Of a stretch of 64,000 nt of DNA, positions 32,201 to 43,713 are shown in pieces (position 1 is the first letter of the stretch; the number at the start of each line of letters is the position of its first letter). Origin of the DNA: Aphanomyces cochlioides. Lineage: Eukaryota > Oomycota > Saprolegniomycetes > Saprolegniales > Verrucalvaceae. Position numbers and translations under genes: made by a program. Under the pieces are notes generated by a model, which saw only the letters and a list, made by a program, of their open reading frames with translations, made no database searches and was not told the DNA's origin. The DNA lies in NCBI GenBank assembly GCA_019828595.1, contig JAHQRK010000004.1, positions 868,001 through 932,000 on the forward strand. The letters run 5' to 3'.

Positions 32201-33010
32201 ATCTTCGACTTGCTCGAGAAGTATAACATGGTTAACTGCAAACCAGCTCAAACACCACAGCTAGTGGGAGTAGAACTGTATCCTGAAACCTCTCTCTCTA
32301 CGGCTGAGATCGCAAAACAACCATATGACTATAGAGGGTTAGTTGGTTCACTACAATATTTAGTTAGAGGCACACGGCCAGACATTGCAAACGCCGTGCG
32401 ATCTCTTAGTAAGTTCTTATCATGTTATAATAAACTACATTGGGAAGCAGCCCTGAGAGTACTAAGATACTTGAAAGGGACGTCCACATATGGACTTCTT
32501 ATAGATGGAAACCAAGCCGGAGTTTCGTTAGAAGTCTATACGGATGCGAGTTTCGCGACTCAACATAAAGAGCGTAAGTCAGTAACAGGTTATTTAATTA
32601 TAATAGCCGGTGTCTGTATATCTTGGTGCAGCTCTAAGCAAGCAAGTGTGTCAGTCTCGACGACTGAGTCGGAATTGGTCGCTCTAAGCGAGGGCATTAA
32701 GGAAAGCGAATGGGTCTGTCACCTACTCAGTGAGATGGGATTCAAACCATTTGGACCAGTTGTTGTCTGGTGCGACAACACTGCAGCGATAGACATAGTC
32801 CACAATCCTGGAAATGACAAAGCCAGCAAACATATCGAAACTAGATATTTATTTGCAAGAGACTTAGTTGAAAAGGATAGAATCAAAGTAAAATACTGCA
32901 AGACAGAGGAAATGCTTGCAGATATCCTAACTAAGGCACTGCCGGTGAAACAATTCCAATTCCTGCGTCATGCGATGGGTTTGCGAGATCTGTCCCCTTC
33001 GCAACGATAA
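29236..33010 (+). pseudogene. Copia-1 pol region: protease, integrase, reverse transcriptase, RNase H
   Basis: Protease segment reads EWALDGGCGHHMTG, where active Copia proteases have DSGA, so the catalytic loop is altered. A TGA stop at 30013-30015 falls where the integrase zinc finger (HxxxH...CxxC) should give its second cysteine. Integrase core follows (TCGPLKQTG, RTDGGTEFNN, SPEENGSAERD). The frame shifts near 31490, then reverse transcriptase (KARLVAQGCHQEYG, VVYVDDLTI) and RNase H (YTDASFA, SVSTTESELVALSE) run intact to 33010. The stretch 31472-33010 is one long open frame. The element therefore depends on another copy for movement, if these breaks are not sequencing errors. Confidence 0.88.
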
Positions 33011-33073
33011 ACAGCACAATTAACAGCAGAATTGTGGTTAGGTAATGGAGTCTCCTCACTCTTCAAGTGGGAG

Positions 33074-33447
33074 TGTCAGAAATGATAGTATATCCGGACT
33101 CTGTACGGATAGTGGAGATTCATTCTTATTTTATTACATGGTTTCGGCAACGAACATATAATGTATTCAAGTTATAATTTAAAGTGTATTTTATGAAGAG
33201 GAGTCCGACTCCTTCAAAGTAACAATAGGAACAAGGTCATCAACCAATCATATTTAATGTAACATTTGTTACATTATCATATGTTGATGGTTGGTTATGC
33301 TTCACGGCGTGCATCAGCTACGATGTGAAGAGGAATGCTCACTACTCAATTTGCTTCCTCGGAACTGAGCTCCTTCTAGCTCTACGTATTGTGTATACCC
33401 TTCTCTATTGCTTGCTTTCTGCGTGTGTGTGATTGTTATAGTTGATA
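33074..33447 (+). repeat. Copia-1 right LTR (374 bp)
   Basis: Identical to the left LTR. Preceded by the polypurine run agtgggag. Confidence 0.95.
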
Positions 33448-33601
33448 CAAGGCGATATCGAGGCTGTTTTCATCACAGTCTTTGATAGTGTCTTGCAGGT
33501 TCGCGGTAGTCGTGGCACCAAGCATCGCTGTCTTCAGGTAGCTATTCAGTTCCATACAACTGCCGTGGTCTTCATAGTGTAGAGCGGTAGCCAAGGTTTA
33601 A

Positions 33602-35206
33602 CAGTCGTCGACACCATCCAGGACCCAACCTTTCATAATTTTATAACTAATTTAAAGAAAAGTATAAAATTATACAGGAAGAGAGAACAAATCATGACCG
33701 TTTCGACAAGATATCACACTGTGGATCACACCAGTTTCTACTGGTTAAAATTAAGAAAATTCCCAAAGTCTCGAGTCCCTCTTGAGATGGAAAGAAGTCA
33801 TTTAAATATCGTTCTGTAGGATTTCTAATGAGCTGCATCACATAGAGAGTACATGATGCACACATGGGGATCGTTTTTGTCAAGATTTTGCGGCTATGAA
33901 GTCGTGTGGTCACTATTTTTTGGAGAATAGATGGAATTATCTTAGCCGATTTTCTGCTCCGACGTCCTTCACAAACATCAGTGCTGTGATTCATTACTAG
34001 GCCAGGATAAGAAAGGTTAGCACACAACAATTTCGTGCGCGTATGACGAGTATTTGCTTTATAACAAGCGCTAGCGAAGCTGACTACGAATCTTGCGCCT
34101 AATACAGCTCTCTCTAAACTAATGAACAACCCCGTATTTCAACACGGAAAGGAACATGCTGTCTGAACTAAATGATTAAAGCAATCGCAGTGTTAAAATA
34201 TCAGGAACCCTATGGTTGAGACGCCCGCATTGCTGTGGTAGAAGCGGAAACGATAAAAAGCAGCGCCGCGCTTCGCGCGGCGCTCCTGAGCTGAGAAAAC
34301 AAGGCATACATCATAGGCGCATTAGACTAATGCAATACCGTTGTTTAGGATCTCACTGGCGTGGCATGGACTTAGAACAGCCTTTTATGATATTTGTATG
34401 TGGTGTGACAAGTGTGATTTCCATACAAAATGACTCGCAGGAGAAATCGCACCGTGGATCACACTTGAGTGTGATAAATACCCCATCAAATACCTCAATG
34501 ATGCAGACTTTTTAGCTAGTTTCGACCAATCAAATACAATTTTTCACAACTAATTTATGTTTGATTGGTCAGATTTAAAAAAATACAACCTTCGTGTGAT
34601 TTTGTCGATAACATGGAGATTCTGAATATAGATCGAAGAAGCTGTAAAACGTAATGTATTTAGACTTACAATTCCCCAAATTTCAAAATGTTTGTAAAAT
34701 CCCAGCAAAAATCTTCCATATTTCAATAACCTACATATATTAATATCCAAATACAAAGAATATTAATTATGAGAGAATTGCTTCCAAATAAGAAAGACCT
34801 CCATATTACAATAATTATTCGAAACTCATACATCTCATTCTTGAGTGCATAAACAAGGATGTGCTCACGAGACTTAAAACCGCGTTCCTGTCGTTGACAT
34901 CGTCCTCGATATACGGCTGTATCCGCAAGGCCAACAATGAGCTTTTCAAGATGCATGAATACATCAGGTGTCAGGATGCCTTGGATGACAGTCTTAACGT
35001 TACCTTAGCCGATGAGGACGAGTCGGAAGTCTCTTTCAGCGGCAGTTCGGAGTGTGAACCTGAAAGATACGTATAACTTCATAATTCAATAAATTTGTTT
35101 ATTAAATTGAACAGTATTGAGGATTGGACATGTCAAGCACCTGCTTCTCAAAATTGATGTCTAGAATGTCTCATTCAGCTTGGGTCCTGGATGGTGTCGA
35201 CGACTG
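33602..35206. mobile_element. Candidate DNA element, 1605 bp, perfect 27-bp inverted ends
   Basis: The left end CAGTCGTCGACACCATCCAG continues to 33628 and is exactly the reverse complement of 35180-35206. TAA lies directly outside both ends (33599-33601 and 35207-35209), as expected for a 3-bp target duplication of the PIF/Harbinger type. The interior has no recognised transposase; the longest frame (minus, 33692-34129) is unidentified. Words such as gtggatcacac recur near both ends (33712, 34456). Probably a non-autonomous element. Confidence 0.65.
34262..34284. other. GC-rich perfect hairpin
   Basis: AGCGCCGCGC, loop TTC, GCGCGGCGCT: a 10-bp perfect stem with almost only G and C in AT-rich surroundings. 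It looks like a bacterial-style terminator hairpin but lies inside a candidate transposon with no gene beside it. Confidence 0.5.
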
Positions 35207-35209
35207 TAA

Positions 35210-35526
35210 GAGGCTGGTCGGGAATCGTCAATGTCGATGTCTGGGCATCGATGATATCCGGACGTCTTCGTGTTACTTTTTCAAATTTTTCTGTGATTAA
35301 TTCTTCGTTTTTTCTGAAAAAGTGCCTGAGGCATTGCCAGGCGTTCACGGGCATTGATGCATCATCAATGCCTGGGAAACTGCATCGATGCTTGAGATAA
35401 TCCGGAAACATCGACAGACCGCAAAGCTGTTAATTATCCGGAAATTCGACAAATTAGCCAATCAGAGGGCTGGATTTATCGTAAAACACTGACAGGCATC
35501 GACACCGACATTCCCCGACCAGCCTC
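35210..35526. mobile_element. Tourist-like miniature inverted-repeat element (317 bp)
   Basis: Ends GAGGCTGGTCGGG... and ...CCCCGACCAGCCTC are inverted repeats of about 34 bases with several mismatches. TAA stands directly outside both ends (35207-35209 and 35527-35529). The left TAA is shared with the 1605-bp element next door. No coding capacity. TAA duplications and G-starting ends fit the PIF/Harbinger (Tourist) group; assignment is inferred. Confidence 0.65.
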
Positions 35527-36645
35527 TAAAGCGCTGCGATGCTGTCTCTGGCGCTCGTCTGCTGCCTGTGCGCACCTCAACGATAGCTCGATGGTCGTAT
35601 TTGATTGGCTAATTCGTATCAATAATATCATTTGATTGGTCAATGATTTTATGATGAGTTTTGATTGGTTGACCTTGAGATCAATTAATTATCATTTTAC
35701 AGAGGTATTCTTGAAGACAAGACCTGTATCATTTTATAATTGGATGGATGTCATTCCAATGGAAGTCGACCGACAATAAGAATTCAACTCCTGGTTGTCC
35801 TCTCGGAGCGACGAAGGCGGCGACGCCATTGCAATAGCTTGGTCGTGTTTGTCTTGTTGGATTGTGTGAACAAAATAGCGTTCTGGAATGCCAGCTGGAT
35901 CCCAAGATAATCTGTCGCGGTCTCGTTATTGGTGGTGCAGGAATAGCAGGCGCGATGCTCGAAACCAGCCTTCGATCCACTCGTGCTCTTGGCCGCGTGA
36001 CGGGTGCGGTATTCTGCCGGTACTGTGGCGTGAGGAAGCATGCTGACGCGTTGGCGGGGTCAATTCAAAGCCAGTCGTGGATCTACACTTGGTCTGCCCC
36101 CGAATCCAGGCTAAGGCAATCTCATCCCAGTGGAACGAGAGGCTGTGATCCTTCCGTGTCACATGCACAGTTGAGGCGAGGCACCATCATTTTCGGAATG
36201 CAATCGCTTTGCACAGTACAAATAGAGGAAGAAGCCAGCTCAGCGTCCTCCAGCACTCACACCGCGCTTTCGTCCGTCATATACCGGGATGTCCACTGTG
36301 TACGCCTAGCTATTCTCACTTTTAAGTACATGCGCACCATCGAAAACGAGTTTTTTTTAATGGAGAACATTTGAAATAAGGAAATACTACGGTAGGCAGA
36401 GTATTTTTAAAATCAATATTTTATTTTATGTTGATATTTGTATGTGTGGACACAAAAAAGTCCACGTATCTTTCATTGGAAATTTGTATGATGCATAGAC
36501 TCGCATGATTCAATCAAACTTCCTCTCGACATCCGAGTGGAGTGGAAGACGACAGCAGAAAGAAGACGACAGGAGGAGAAGGAACAAGGAGACCGCTTGG
36601 AAGATCGATTCAGATTGTCTCGAGAGCTTTCGTACATTTACATTC

Positions 36646-37900
36646 ATGTCTCTTCCTGCGCCACTCCTGCAGCGCCAAGATAGCGGCTATTTCCAACGCG
36701 AGAGCATCAACTATGTGACAACGCCACCGACGTCGCTCTTTGAAAAGCACTTGCAGGAAATCTACTCGGTATACACTTGTCACGACTGGATGTGAGGACT
36801 GAAATGCATGATTTTGTAGAGCACAACGCCCATCGATGGCCTCAAGTTTTTCGAGTCGGCTGGATATTATGACGATTCAGATGGAAACACGGTGCTTGTG
36901 TTTATGAAATATGCCGGCTTGGAGAGCTTCTGGGGCGAAGAAACCGATCCTACAAACGATGAATCGCCTGTCAAGAAGACAGATATTCAGCAGTATGAGG
37001 AAAATGAAGAAAACGCTGTCAAGGAAGAATTGTTTCATGACTACATGCAGAGCCGCGCGGCAGTCTCAAAGATCCATTACGAAACACTCAAGCTCCGATC
37101 CAACTTGGAGCAGTCAACGAACGCAGGGAACAACAAAGAAACGATTGCAGCAATCGATCGTCTGCGGCTCAAGCTCTTTTGCGACCAAGATCTGGAAGAT
37201 GAAACCGACGACGAGGGCGAGAGCGAAGCAAGCTTTGCTGGCAATTACCTCGCAGGGATCAATCTAAACACACCGCCGTCCGCAATGCCACCGTTCTATG
37301 GCCACATGCGTGTGCTCAAGCCAGGCAGGATCCATTTCTTCGGAAGCTTCAACAAACGATGGTTCTTCCTCGATTTTGCCAAGGGCGAGCTTTCGTTCTT
37401 TCAGAGAAGCTACTGGAAGAGTCCAAAGGGAAAGATTGACATGAAGTCCGTCGCACGGATATCTCCCATCAACAAGACAGACTTCACCGTACGCCAAACA
37501 TCATCTCCTATGACCTCATGCCGTCTTGTAGATTGAACTCATTGGGGAGAACAGCTTGTATGTCCGAGCAAGCACGGCGGAAAAAATGCAATCGTGGGTG
37601 ACTCTTTTGCTCTATGCCCGTAAACAAGCACGACAACACAATGCAATGCAGACGCTTCGTCCGATAGCGACGAATGCTTTCAATTCCAAACCGCCAAGTT
37701 TTCTTCGAGCTCAGGAAGAACCACCGTCGTTTGCGTCGGAGCGTGGCAGTCGCATTGATTCAGCGACTGGATCACATCGAGTAAGAATGCGTGTCCACGT
37801 GGTCGAACTCACAATTTTGTAGCGAGCTGGATCGTGGGCTCCTGGAAAGCTCTACGACCGTCATAAGTTTGGAATGTCGTCGTCGTCAACCGCGGCATGA
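36646..37900 (+). CDS. PH-domain protein
   Basis: Four exons (36646-36768, 36820-37488, 37532-37780, 37823-37900) give 372 residues. A pleckstrin-homology domain occupies about residues 215-300: MRVLKPGRIHFFGSFNKRWF, FFLDFAKGELSFF and, after an intron, SLYVRASTAEKMQSWVTLLL with the conserved Trp. PH domains bind phosphoinositides or proteins at membranes. The N-terminal part is acidic (YEENEENAVKEELFHDYM, EDETDDEGESEAS) with a short coiled-coil-like stretch. An in-frame ATG at 36505 would add 47 basic residues; I chose 36646 because its peptide looks more like a normal start. The next gene downstream also has a PH domain. Confidence 0.82.
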
Positions 37901-39227
37901 AGACCAGATCGCGTTATGTATATAAGAAAAAAAGCAAATGGCCACCAAGGACGCAATTGTGGCTATCTCCGTTATGAACAAACTTATTCCTCGATCACTT
38001 ATGTAAAAAAGGCCCATCTCGTATTATGGCGGACGACGACGACGATTCTCTCTATAAAACCCCATCAACAAGCAATTCTTTCACGTCGTCAGTTATATAT
38101 ATCAAAGTCGCAACATGAAGTACATGTAGACGTCTACGTACGCGTCGCAGCTTTGTAGACTACACGATACCACCACACGAACAAAAACAGGTCTACGCGA
38201 CGTGCTTTCCGATGAGATCATTACAAGATTTATCGTCGTGGTTGAACGTTGTGGACGTTAAACTCATACACTTCGCTAAAAGGTGTAGATGAAACCCCTG
38301 CACCCCTGCACCCCCAAGACAGGAAGTTGTGGAAAGCAAGATTTCCCCCACGACGAATCTAAACATTCAACCTTGCACTATCTTGATGCCTTTCACACTT
38401 CCTTTGCGCCTTAGCTGTAACCACGTCGTTGCTGGAGTCCCCAGTCCCAGTGCTACGCTGTTAGATGAAACGTCTGAACTGACGCCTCGGCTGTTTGCGC
38501 TCTCTAAGAGATCAGGCTATAAATACGTAGGCTGGTGTTGGAGCTATTTGAGCTCATGTAAGCACTTCTCCACAAGCATTGCTGGACTCCAATCGATGTG
38601 CGCCAGGCTGGTTGACGAATGGACGAGGATGGAGGGAAATCTTGAAGGCGGTTGAATTTGTTGAAGCTTTGTCTGATGTTCAAGTGGGATGTCAAAGTGA
38701 GATGGAATCACCAAGCACTCTTGGAGAGGTATAGCTGGCGGGAATCTCATCGAAAACATAGTAATTGCGAGCCGGAGAATGCGGAGCGAGCGGTGTTGCC
38801 CAAGCTGCCACAATGGATTTATTTTGGCGACATGTCGTCCACACGGTGCGTTAAAGTCCAAGCGGTGCGTTAAATTGTTTAACGTGTTTCGAATCCACGC
38901 AATCGTCGGATTTGTTCATCAAAGGCCAAAACAAGCTTGCATCCATTTTATAGCATCTTGGACGAGCGCATCCATGTCGTATCGGCCGACAAATTTGCGA
39001 GGAATGCCAAGACTTCATCGACTGAGGCTTGGACTTTGCTGCTTGACCTATGGGAATAAAAAAATAATTAAAAATGAATTTGTAGTAAAATGAAAAAGAA
39101 TTAATTGCAGGAAATTTCATTTTATTTTTTGGAAAAAGTGAGATTTCCACGAATATCCCAGTTTGTGTTTGTAATTCTGGCCACTTCTCGAAACGCCGCG
39201 GGTGAAGCAGGACATCGGAAAGGACGG
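37901..39227. other. Intergenic region, no gene seen
   Basis: 1.3 kb without a supported frame. It includes a C-rich short direct repeat, cccctgcacccctgcaccccc, near 38298-38318. The last 150 bases are AT-rich and lead into the lipid kinase gene. Confidence 0.55.
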
Positions 39228-41369
39228 ATGTTGCGACGCAAGAGCTATGAGAACCCGCTGCTTGGAAACGAGATGGGACCGACAGAATTGCATGCGTCGT
39301 CTATGAAGGATTTGCGCGTGACGTTTGAAGGAGGTCTAGCGACGCCAGAATCCGATGACATGACCCAACCAACTGCAGTGTATCGAAGCATGTTTGCCCA
39401 GCGATCGCAGTCGTTTGGAACGCCCCGGGGTAGTTTTGGAGGCACGTACTTGGAACAAGATACACTTGGCACACCGCAATCGACGCCTCGATCTGTCCGG
39501 GACTCGTCGCGTGTTTCAGTTCAAGATATCGCGAAAGATATGGTTGCGAACCGAAAGATGGTCGACGAAGGCGTCAATCTTGCACATCCTGAAGAAGTCC
39601 GCGATAGTATACGAATGATTCATGTACGATTTCTTTTTGAGATGATTTCCTGGAGGTGACCCACAGGCGTATTCGCGACGTGAATTACCCCTCGAATGCG
39701 ATCTTCGGAGTGACGTGCGCATCAAGAACAAACCGTACACGCTGCACATGTCTCGCGATTCGTTTGCGTGGTTCAAAGAGTACGATCATAACTTGTGTCG
39801 CTCGCCTTTCTTACCTATCTGTCTAGCGCGCGACGCGTCGGATTTGTCGAAACAGATGATATTGTTGGTGCAGAAAGAATCGCTGGAAAGCGTGGATCTT
39901 TCCGCCTCCATTATTTTCGCAAAGGACGTGGCAAGGGACAAAAAGCGCTTCTGAGGAAGCACCAGACGCTTGATGTTGACATGACTGGCGACACCGTCGC
40001 GGCAAAGTGGATTCAAGCCATCCAGGAACTTGTTCGGTGGCAAGCTCGAGCTCCGCCGACATCTCAAAAACGGCGTATTCGTGTCGTCGTCAATCCTCAC
40101 TCTGGCAAACGACGGGCACCGCTTATCTGGGAAAATGAAGTCAAACCTTTTTTCGACTTGGCTGGCTTTGATTACCACGTCGATCATACAACGTACGGTG
40201 GCCATGCAGTCGACATGGGTCGCGACTACTCGACGGAAGAAGGATATGAGGCACTTGTGTTTGTCAGCGGTGACGGCACGATCTGTGAATACATGAATGG
40301 TCTATTGACTCGGCCCGAGGAAGAATGGAAAGAAGTTGTCGCGACGACGCCCATCTCGCTCATATCTGCTGGTATTTCATGAGTTTTATTCTTTGGTAAT
40401 CAATGTTGTAGGAACACAAAATGCCTTTGGCACTGGTGTTGGAATTCCAACAACTGCTGCGGCAGTCTACTGCATCATCAAAGTACGTCCTGTTCAACGC
40501 TCATGTGCCAAAATGTAATTTGTAGCGCAAGCTGCGTCCCTTGGACGTGTGCACTACAATTGCAGAGCAAGACCGTCAAACCGTGCACTACAGTTGTTGT
40601 GGTTTGGGCTGGGGTCTTCCGGGTGACATTGCCGAGGAATCGGAAAAGTATCGCTGGATGGGCACAAAGCGCTATGCATTTATGAAAGTCAAGCGCGCGC
40701 TCTTTCCTAAGAAACACTCGGGACGCATAAATTATGTGCCATTGAAGCCACAACCACCGTTGCGCCGCTACGATGAGATCAAAAACATTGGCGCTGACGA
40801 TCAATACGAAGCGGTACGTCAACTCGCCATCGATAAGGACATGGAAACTCAAGCGAAATTTTCGTGACTGTAGGAGGAGGGTAATATTTATGATGGATTG
40901 CCTAGTGTGCGTAATGCTAAACTCCGCGCAGCGTCCAAACTAGCCGGCGCAGGTAATCTTCGTAGACTCGAAGTGGAAAATCTTATTGAACGACCACGTA
41001 GTACGAAGTCCCGCAAGTCCAAGCCGGTATCGTGAAGAATGGTGGACGTCCGAGACTGGACAATACGTCGGTGTTGGCGTGTTGAACTCCGCTCCTGATG
41101 GCGCGTACTGCCATCCTTCAGATGGTTGCCTCGACCTCATGGTCGCAAGGAAAGGCAACATCTTTCAAATGATTCACTTGGCAGTGTTGTATCTCTTGGG
41201 CAAGGAACTCGAGAGCAAGCTCATGTCGTATGTAAAAGTGAAGGCTGTCGTGATCGAGCAAGACCAGCCCGAGAATGTGATGAACATGGACGGCGAAGTA
41301 CTCTCTGGACCTGGCCCATGGCGCATGGAAGTCGTCCCGAGTCTCTTTAAAGTCTTATCGGAGAAATAA
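39228..41369 (+). CDS. PH + sphingosine/ceramide-kinase-like lipid kinase
   Basis: Seven exons (39228-39623, 39667-39794, 39827-40371, 40412-40482, 40526-40813, 40874-40952, 41002-41369) give 624 residues. It should phosphorylate a sphingoid base, ceramide or related lipid with ATP. After a Ser/Thr-rich N-terminus (about 1-130), a PH-like domain ends near TVAAKWIQAIQELVRWQ. The DAG-kinase catalytic fold follows: RIRVVVNPHSGKR, the nucleotide loop FVSGDGTICEYMNGLL, SLISAGTQNAFGTGVGIP, and the later conserved blocks GLGWGLPGDIAEESEKYRWM and DGCLDLMVARKG. An N-terminal PH next to this fold resembles ceramide kinase, while the blocks also fit sphingosine kinase. The substrate cannot be decided. 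The 32-nt second intron is unusually short. Confidence 0.9.
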
Positions 41370-41370
41370 A

Positions 41371-42278
41371 TCATTTGCTTATCTCTATCTTGACGAGATA
41401 TTGAGGTTTCCACAGCTTGATGAGGGAACAGGACGCAGACAGAAGACCAAAGACAGCATCTTGGAGCGGCGACGACGTCGGCCAGTCGAAGGCTTTCCTC
41501 GCTGAGTGGAAGAAATCCGCCGAGAGTTTGACCTGCGAGAGCAGCAAGCTCAAGTACTTCGCGCGGCGATTGTGGTATTCCACGGAGTCTGGCGCCGCTT
41601 TGCAAGCGAGGAATGCTTCCCGCGCCGCCACAAGTTCGCTAAAGTTGAGTGGCAGATCGCATACGACGGTGACGAACCACAGATGATCGATCCAGATCTC
41701 GTATGCGGTGACCTAGATGAGGATTCCAAGTGAGGATGCGAAGATTGAGGCAAGATGCGTACCCATTCGGGAAGAATCTTGACGTCGGACGCCCAGCAGA
41801 CGTCGTCGCCCAAGTCGCCAGCGCATCCAAGCGTCGCACTGAGCAGCGCAGCGCTTCGCTTCCATCCCGCGGGTTCATTCCAAGCGTCGTTGGTGTTGTT
41901 CACGACCTTCAAAAACTTGCCCAAACACAAGACTCGACGCGCGCTGCTGAGTTGCTTGGCGAAGACGCCGACAACAGGTTTGTACTTGGCCTGGTTGAGT
42001 GCCATCGCGAGCTTGCACGTGTACTGGACAACCTTGCATGCCTTGTCTCGGCCTTCCGTCTTGGCCAAGAGCGTCAGAACTTGGTCCAGCAGCTTGGCAT
42101 CCGTGTTGTGGACGAGGTAGAGCCATGGCAAGAACGCCGAAACGAACGGCACGACGGACGTTGTGTCTGGAGGCACGATTGGTGCAAGTTGATCCTCTGC
42201 CGCGTTCTGAACGAGTTTCATGGACGACAATTGTGAAGTGTGATGGGTTGCACCGACGTCGTCCACCACAAGGGACAT
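41371..42278 (-). CDS. PEX11: Peroxisomal membrane protein PEX11
   Basis: Two exons (42278-41763 and 41712-41371) give 285 residues. PEX11 elongates and divides peroxisomes. The family pattern is present: LLAKTEGRDKACKVVQYTCK near the N-terminal amphipathic helix, SARRVLCLGKFLKVVNNTND, then membrane-associated segments, and after the intron YEIWIDHLWFVTVVCDLPLN and a C-terminal hydrophobic stretch (VFGLLSASCSLIKLW). The true start may be an internal Met 19 residues in (MKLVQNAAEDQ). Its stop lies one base from the 3' end of the lipid kinase gene, so the two genes converge with no spacer. Confidence 0.85.
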
Positions 42279-43713
42279 CTACGAAATGCCAGTAGAGTAT
42301 GCAACGCCATCGTAGTGTTACAACCCTCTTGTTTGTATCGGGTCGGGTCAGAGGCAGCCAACCCACCCATCTCGTTCACCATTTGGTGGAATAGAAATCG
42401 ACACCATTCCAGTGGCTCGTACGATGGCAAGGCGCACGCCAGAGATAGTCAGACACGTCGTTTCCTCCTCAAAATTGCATCTCGATGCTCCGGAGACATC
42501 GGCAGCGATGTAGCGCGGCCCAGAGACATAGAGTCTTCCATCAACAAGAAAATCAAACTAAATAATTAGATAAAAATATTCAATTTCAACGAATTAAAAT
42601 GAATTTCTTTGGAATGAATTAATATCATTCGATATTAATTTTGAGATATTGAATTTATAAGAATTTTTGAAGACTTCTTGATTGCTGAGAATTTTGGCAG
42701 GTTGACTGGAAAGACGACGACGATGTATCGTGATCGTGTCGATATCGTTGTTGACGTATCATTAGCTCTACTGTACGCGCAGCTCAAGAACGAGGATTGC
42801 AACGTGTGTCCTTCAATGTTGCAACATATTGCGAATTGAAATTCAGCATGAATCTAAAAAAATTGTAAAAAAACGCGAAATATTTGTTGAAATAGGAAAA
42901 AAATGAATTAATTTCGACCGGAGAAATCCCAACCAAGCTCGACTGTCAACGGAGAGGAGAGGATGCAACACCAAAGGCACGGCTGAGCTCACCAAGATGG
43001 AGAGAACAGGATAGCCTAGTGATCTATCGATACAGTTAACCTTGCTGGGTTAATTAGGTTGATTGATACACCGAAGCAGTAAATTAATTTCATATATTTA
43101 TTCATACTGAGTTTTAATATGGTGTGTTCTACTCAAATTTTCCTCCGGCGATTGGTTGAATCAACCGCCGGCGAATCGCCAGACCTCTGAAATATAATAG
43201 AAATATCAATTTTAGAAGGTTATTTTTGATCCTTAGTGAAGTCGCGATCGGGACGGTACACGAAATCGATGAAGCATTGTCGCTGCGCTGGCGAGGCCAG
43301 TGACTTCTCCGCTCAACGTGAAGAGCGCTGAGTAATGTGGAATGCTCTACGAGATGAGGTCGCCCTGCGAAGTCATTCAGAGTCATAGAGATTAAGTGCC
43401 ACCCCCAGCATTTTTTCACACAAACTTAGGTCAGTTTTCAGCCAATCAATTGAAAGTAAAATTATTTTTAGCCAATCATATCGTCTGGTCGATTTGCAGG
43501 CGATTGGAAATATCGCCTGAAATTGGCAAATTTGGACGGAAACCACAATAGGGGGTCCTATTGTCATTTTGAGCCAAATTTGGAATTGCAAGTCGATTGG
43601 CCAAATCGACACAAAATGGATACAGGGGAAATTGTATCGAATAATGTATACTATACAAATTTTTAGTAAAACGGAGTTCTGTCGTATTCCTTTGAAATCA
43701 ACAAGTGAAATCG
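42279..43713. other. Intergenic region leading into a transposase relic
   Basis: No supported gene. AT-rich between 42560 and 42900. The stretch 43440-43480 has two tagccaatc words, and 43546-43565 is a short inverted repeat (acaatagg/cctattgt). The outer end of the following transposon was not found here. Confidence 0.5.

Larger units (their letters stand above)
27679..33447 (+). mobile_element. Copia-1: full-length Copia LTR retrotransposon, coding disrupted
   Basis: 5.8-kb element with identical 374-bp LTRs at both ends, gag-pol order gag, zinc knuckle, protease, integrase, reverse transcriptase, RNase H, and a polypurine run (agtgggag) directly before the right LTR. No clear target-site duplication is visible (caata on the left, caagg on the right). 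The LTR ends are TG...TA. Several frameshifts and one stop break the polyprotein. Details are in the entries for its parts. Confidence 0.93.
33448..36504. other. 3-kb repeat-rich region, no confirmed gene
   Basis: Holds two adjacent elements with inverted ends (33602-35206 and 35210-35526), a GC-rich hairpin (34262-34284) and clusters of ATTGG words (34528-34570, 35606-35670). The bases 33448-33600, read on the minus strand, give a protein-like frame (GSCMELNSYLKTAMLGA) that stops at the Copia-1 border. Between 35700 and 36400, frames on both strands are open but show no recognisable domain. Confidence 0.6.

Noticed and set aside
33692..34129. 145-codon minus-strand frame inside the 1605-bp element as a transposase
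   Set aside because: No DDE residues or DNA-binding motif visible and no ATG at its beginning; mentioned only as unidentified.
34262..34284. Bacterial terminator, hinting at bacterial DNA
   Set aside because: No bacterial gene nearby and no U-run after the hairpin; the surroundings are eukaryotic repeats.
35862..36374. 170-codon plus-strand frame and overlapping minus-strand frames
   Set aside because: Both strands are open with mixed composition and no motif; probably decayed repeat sequence.
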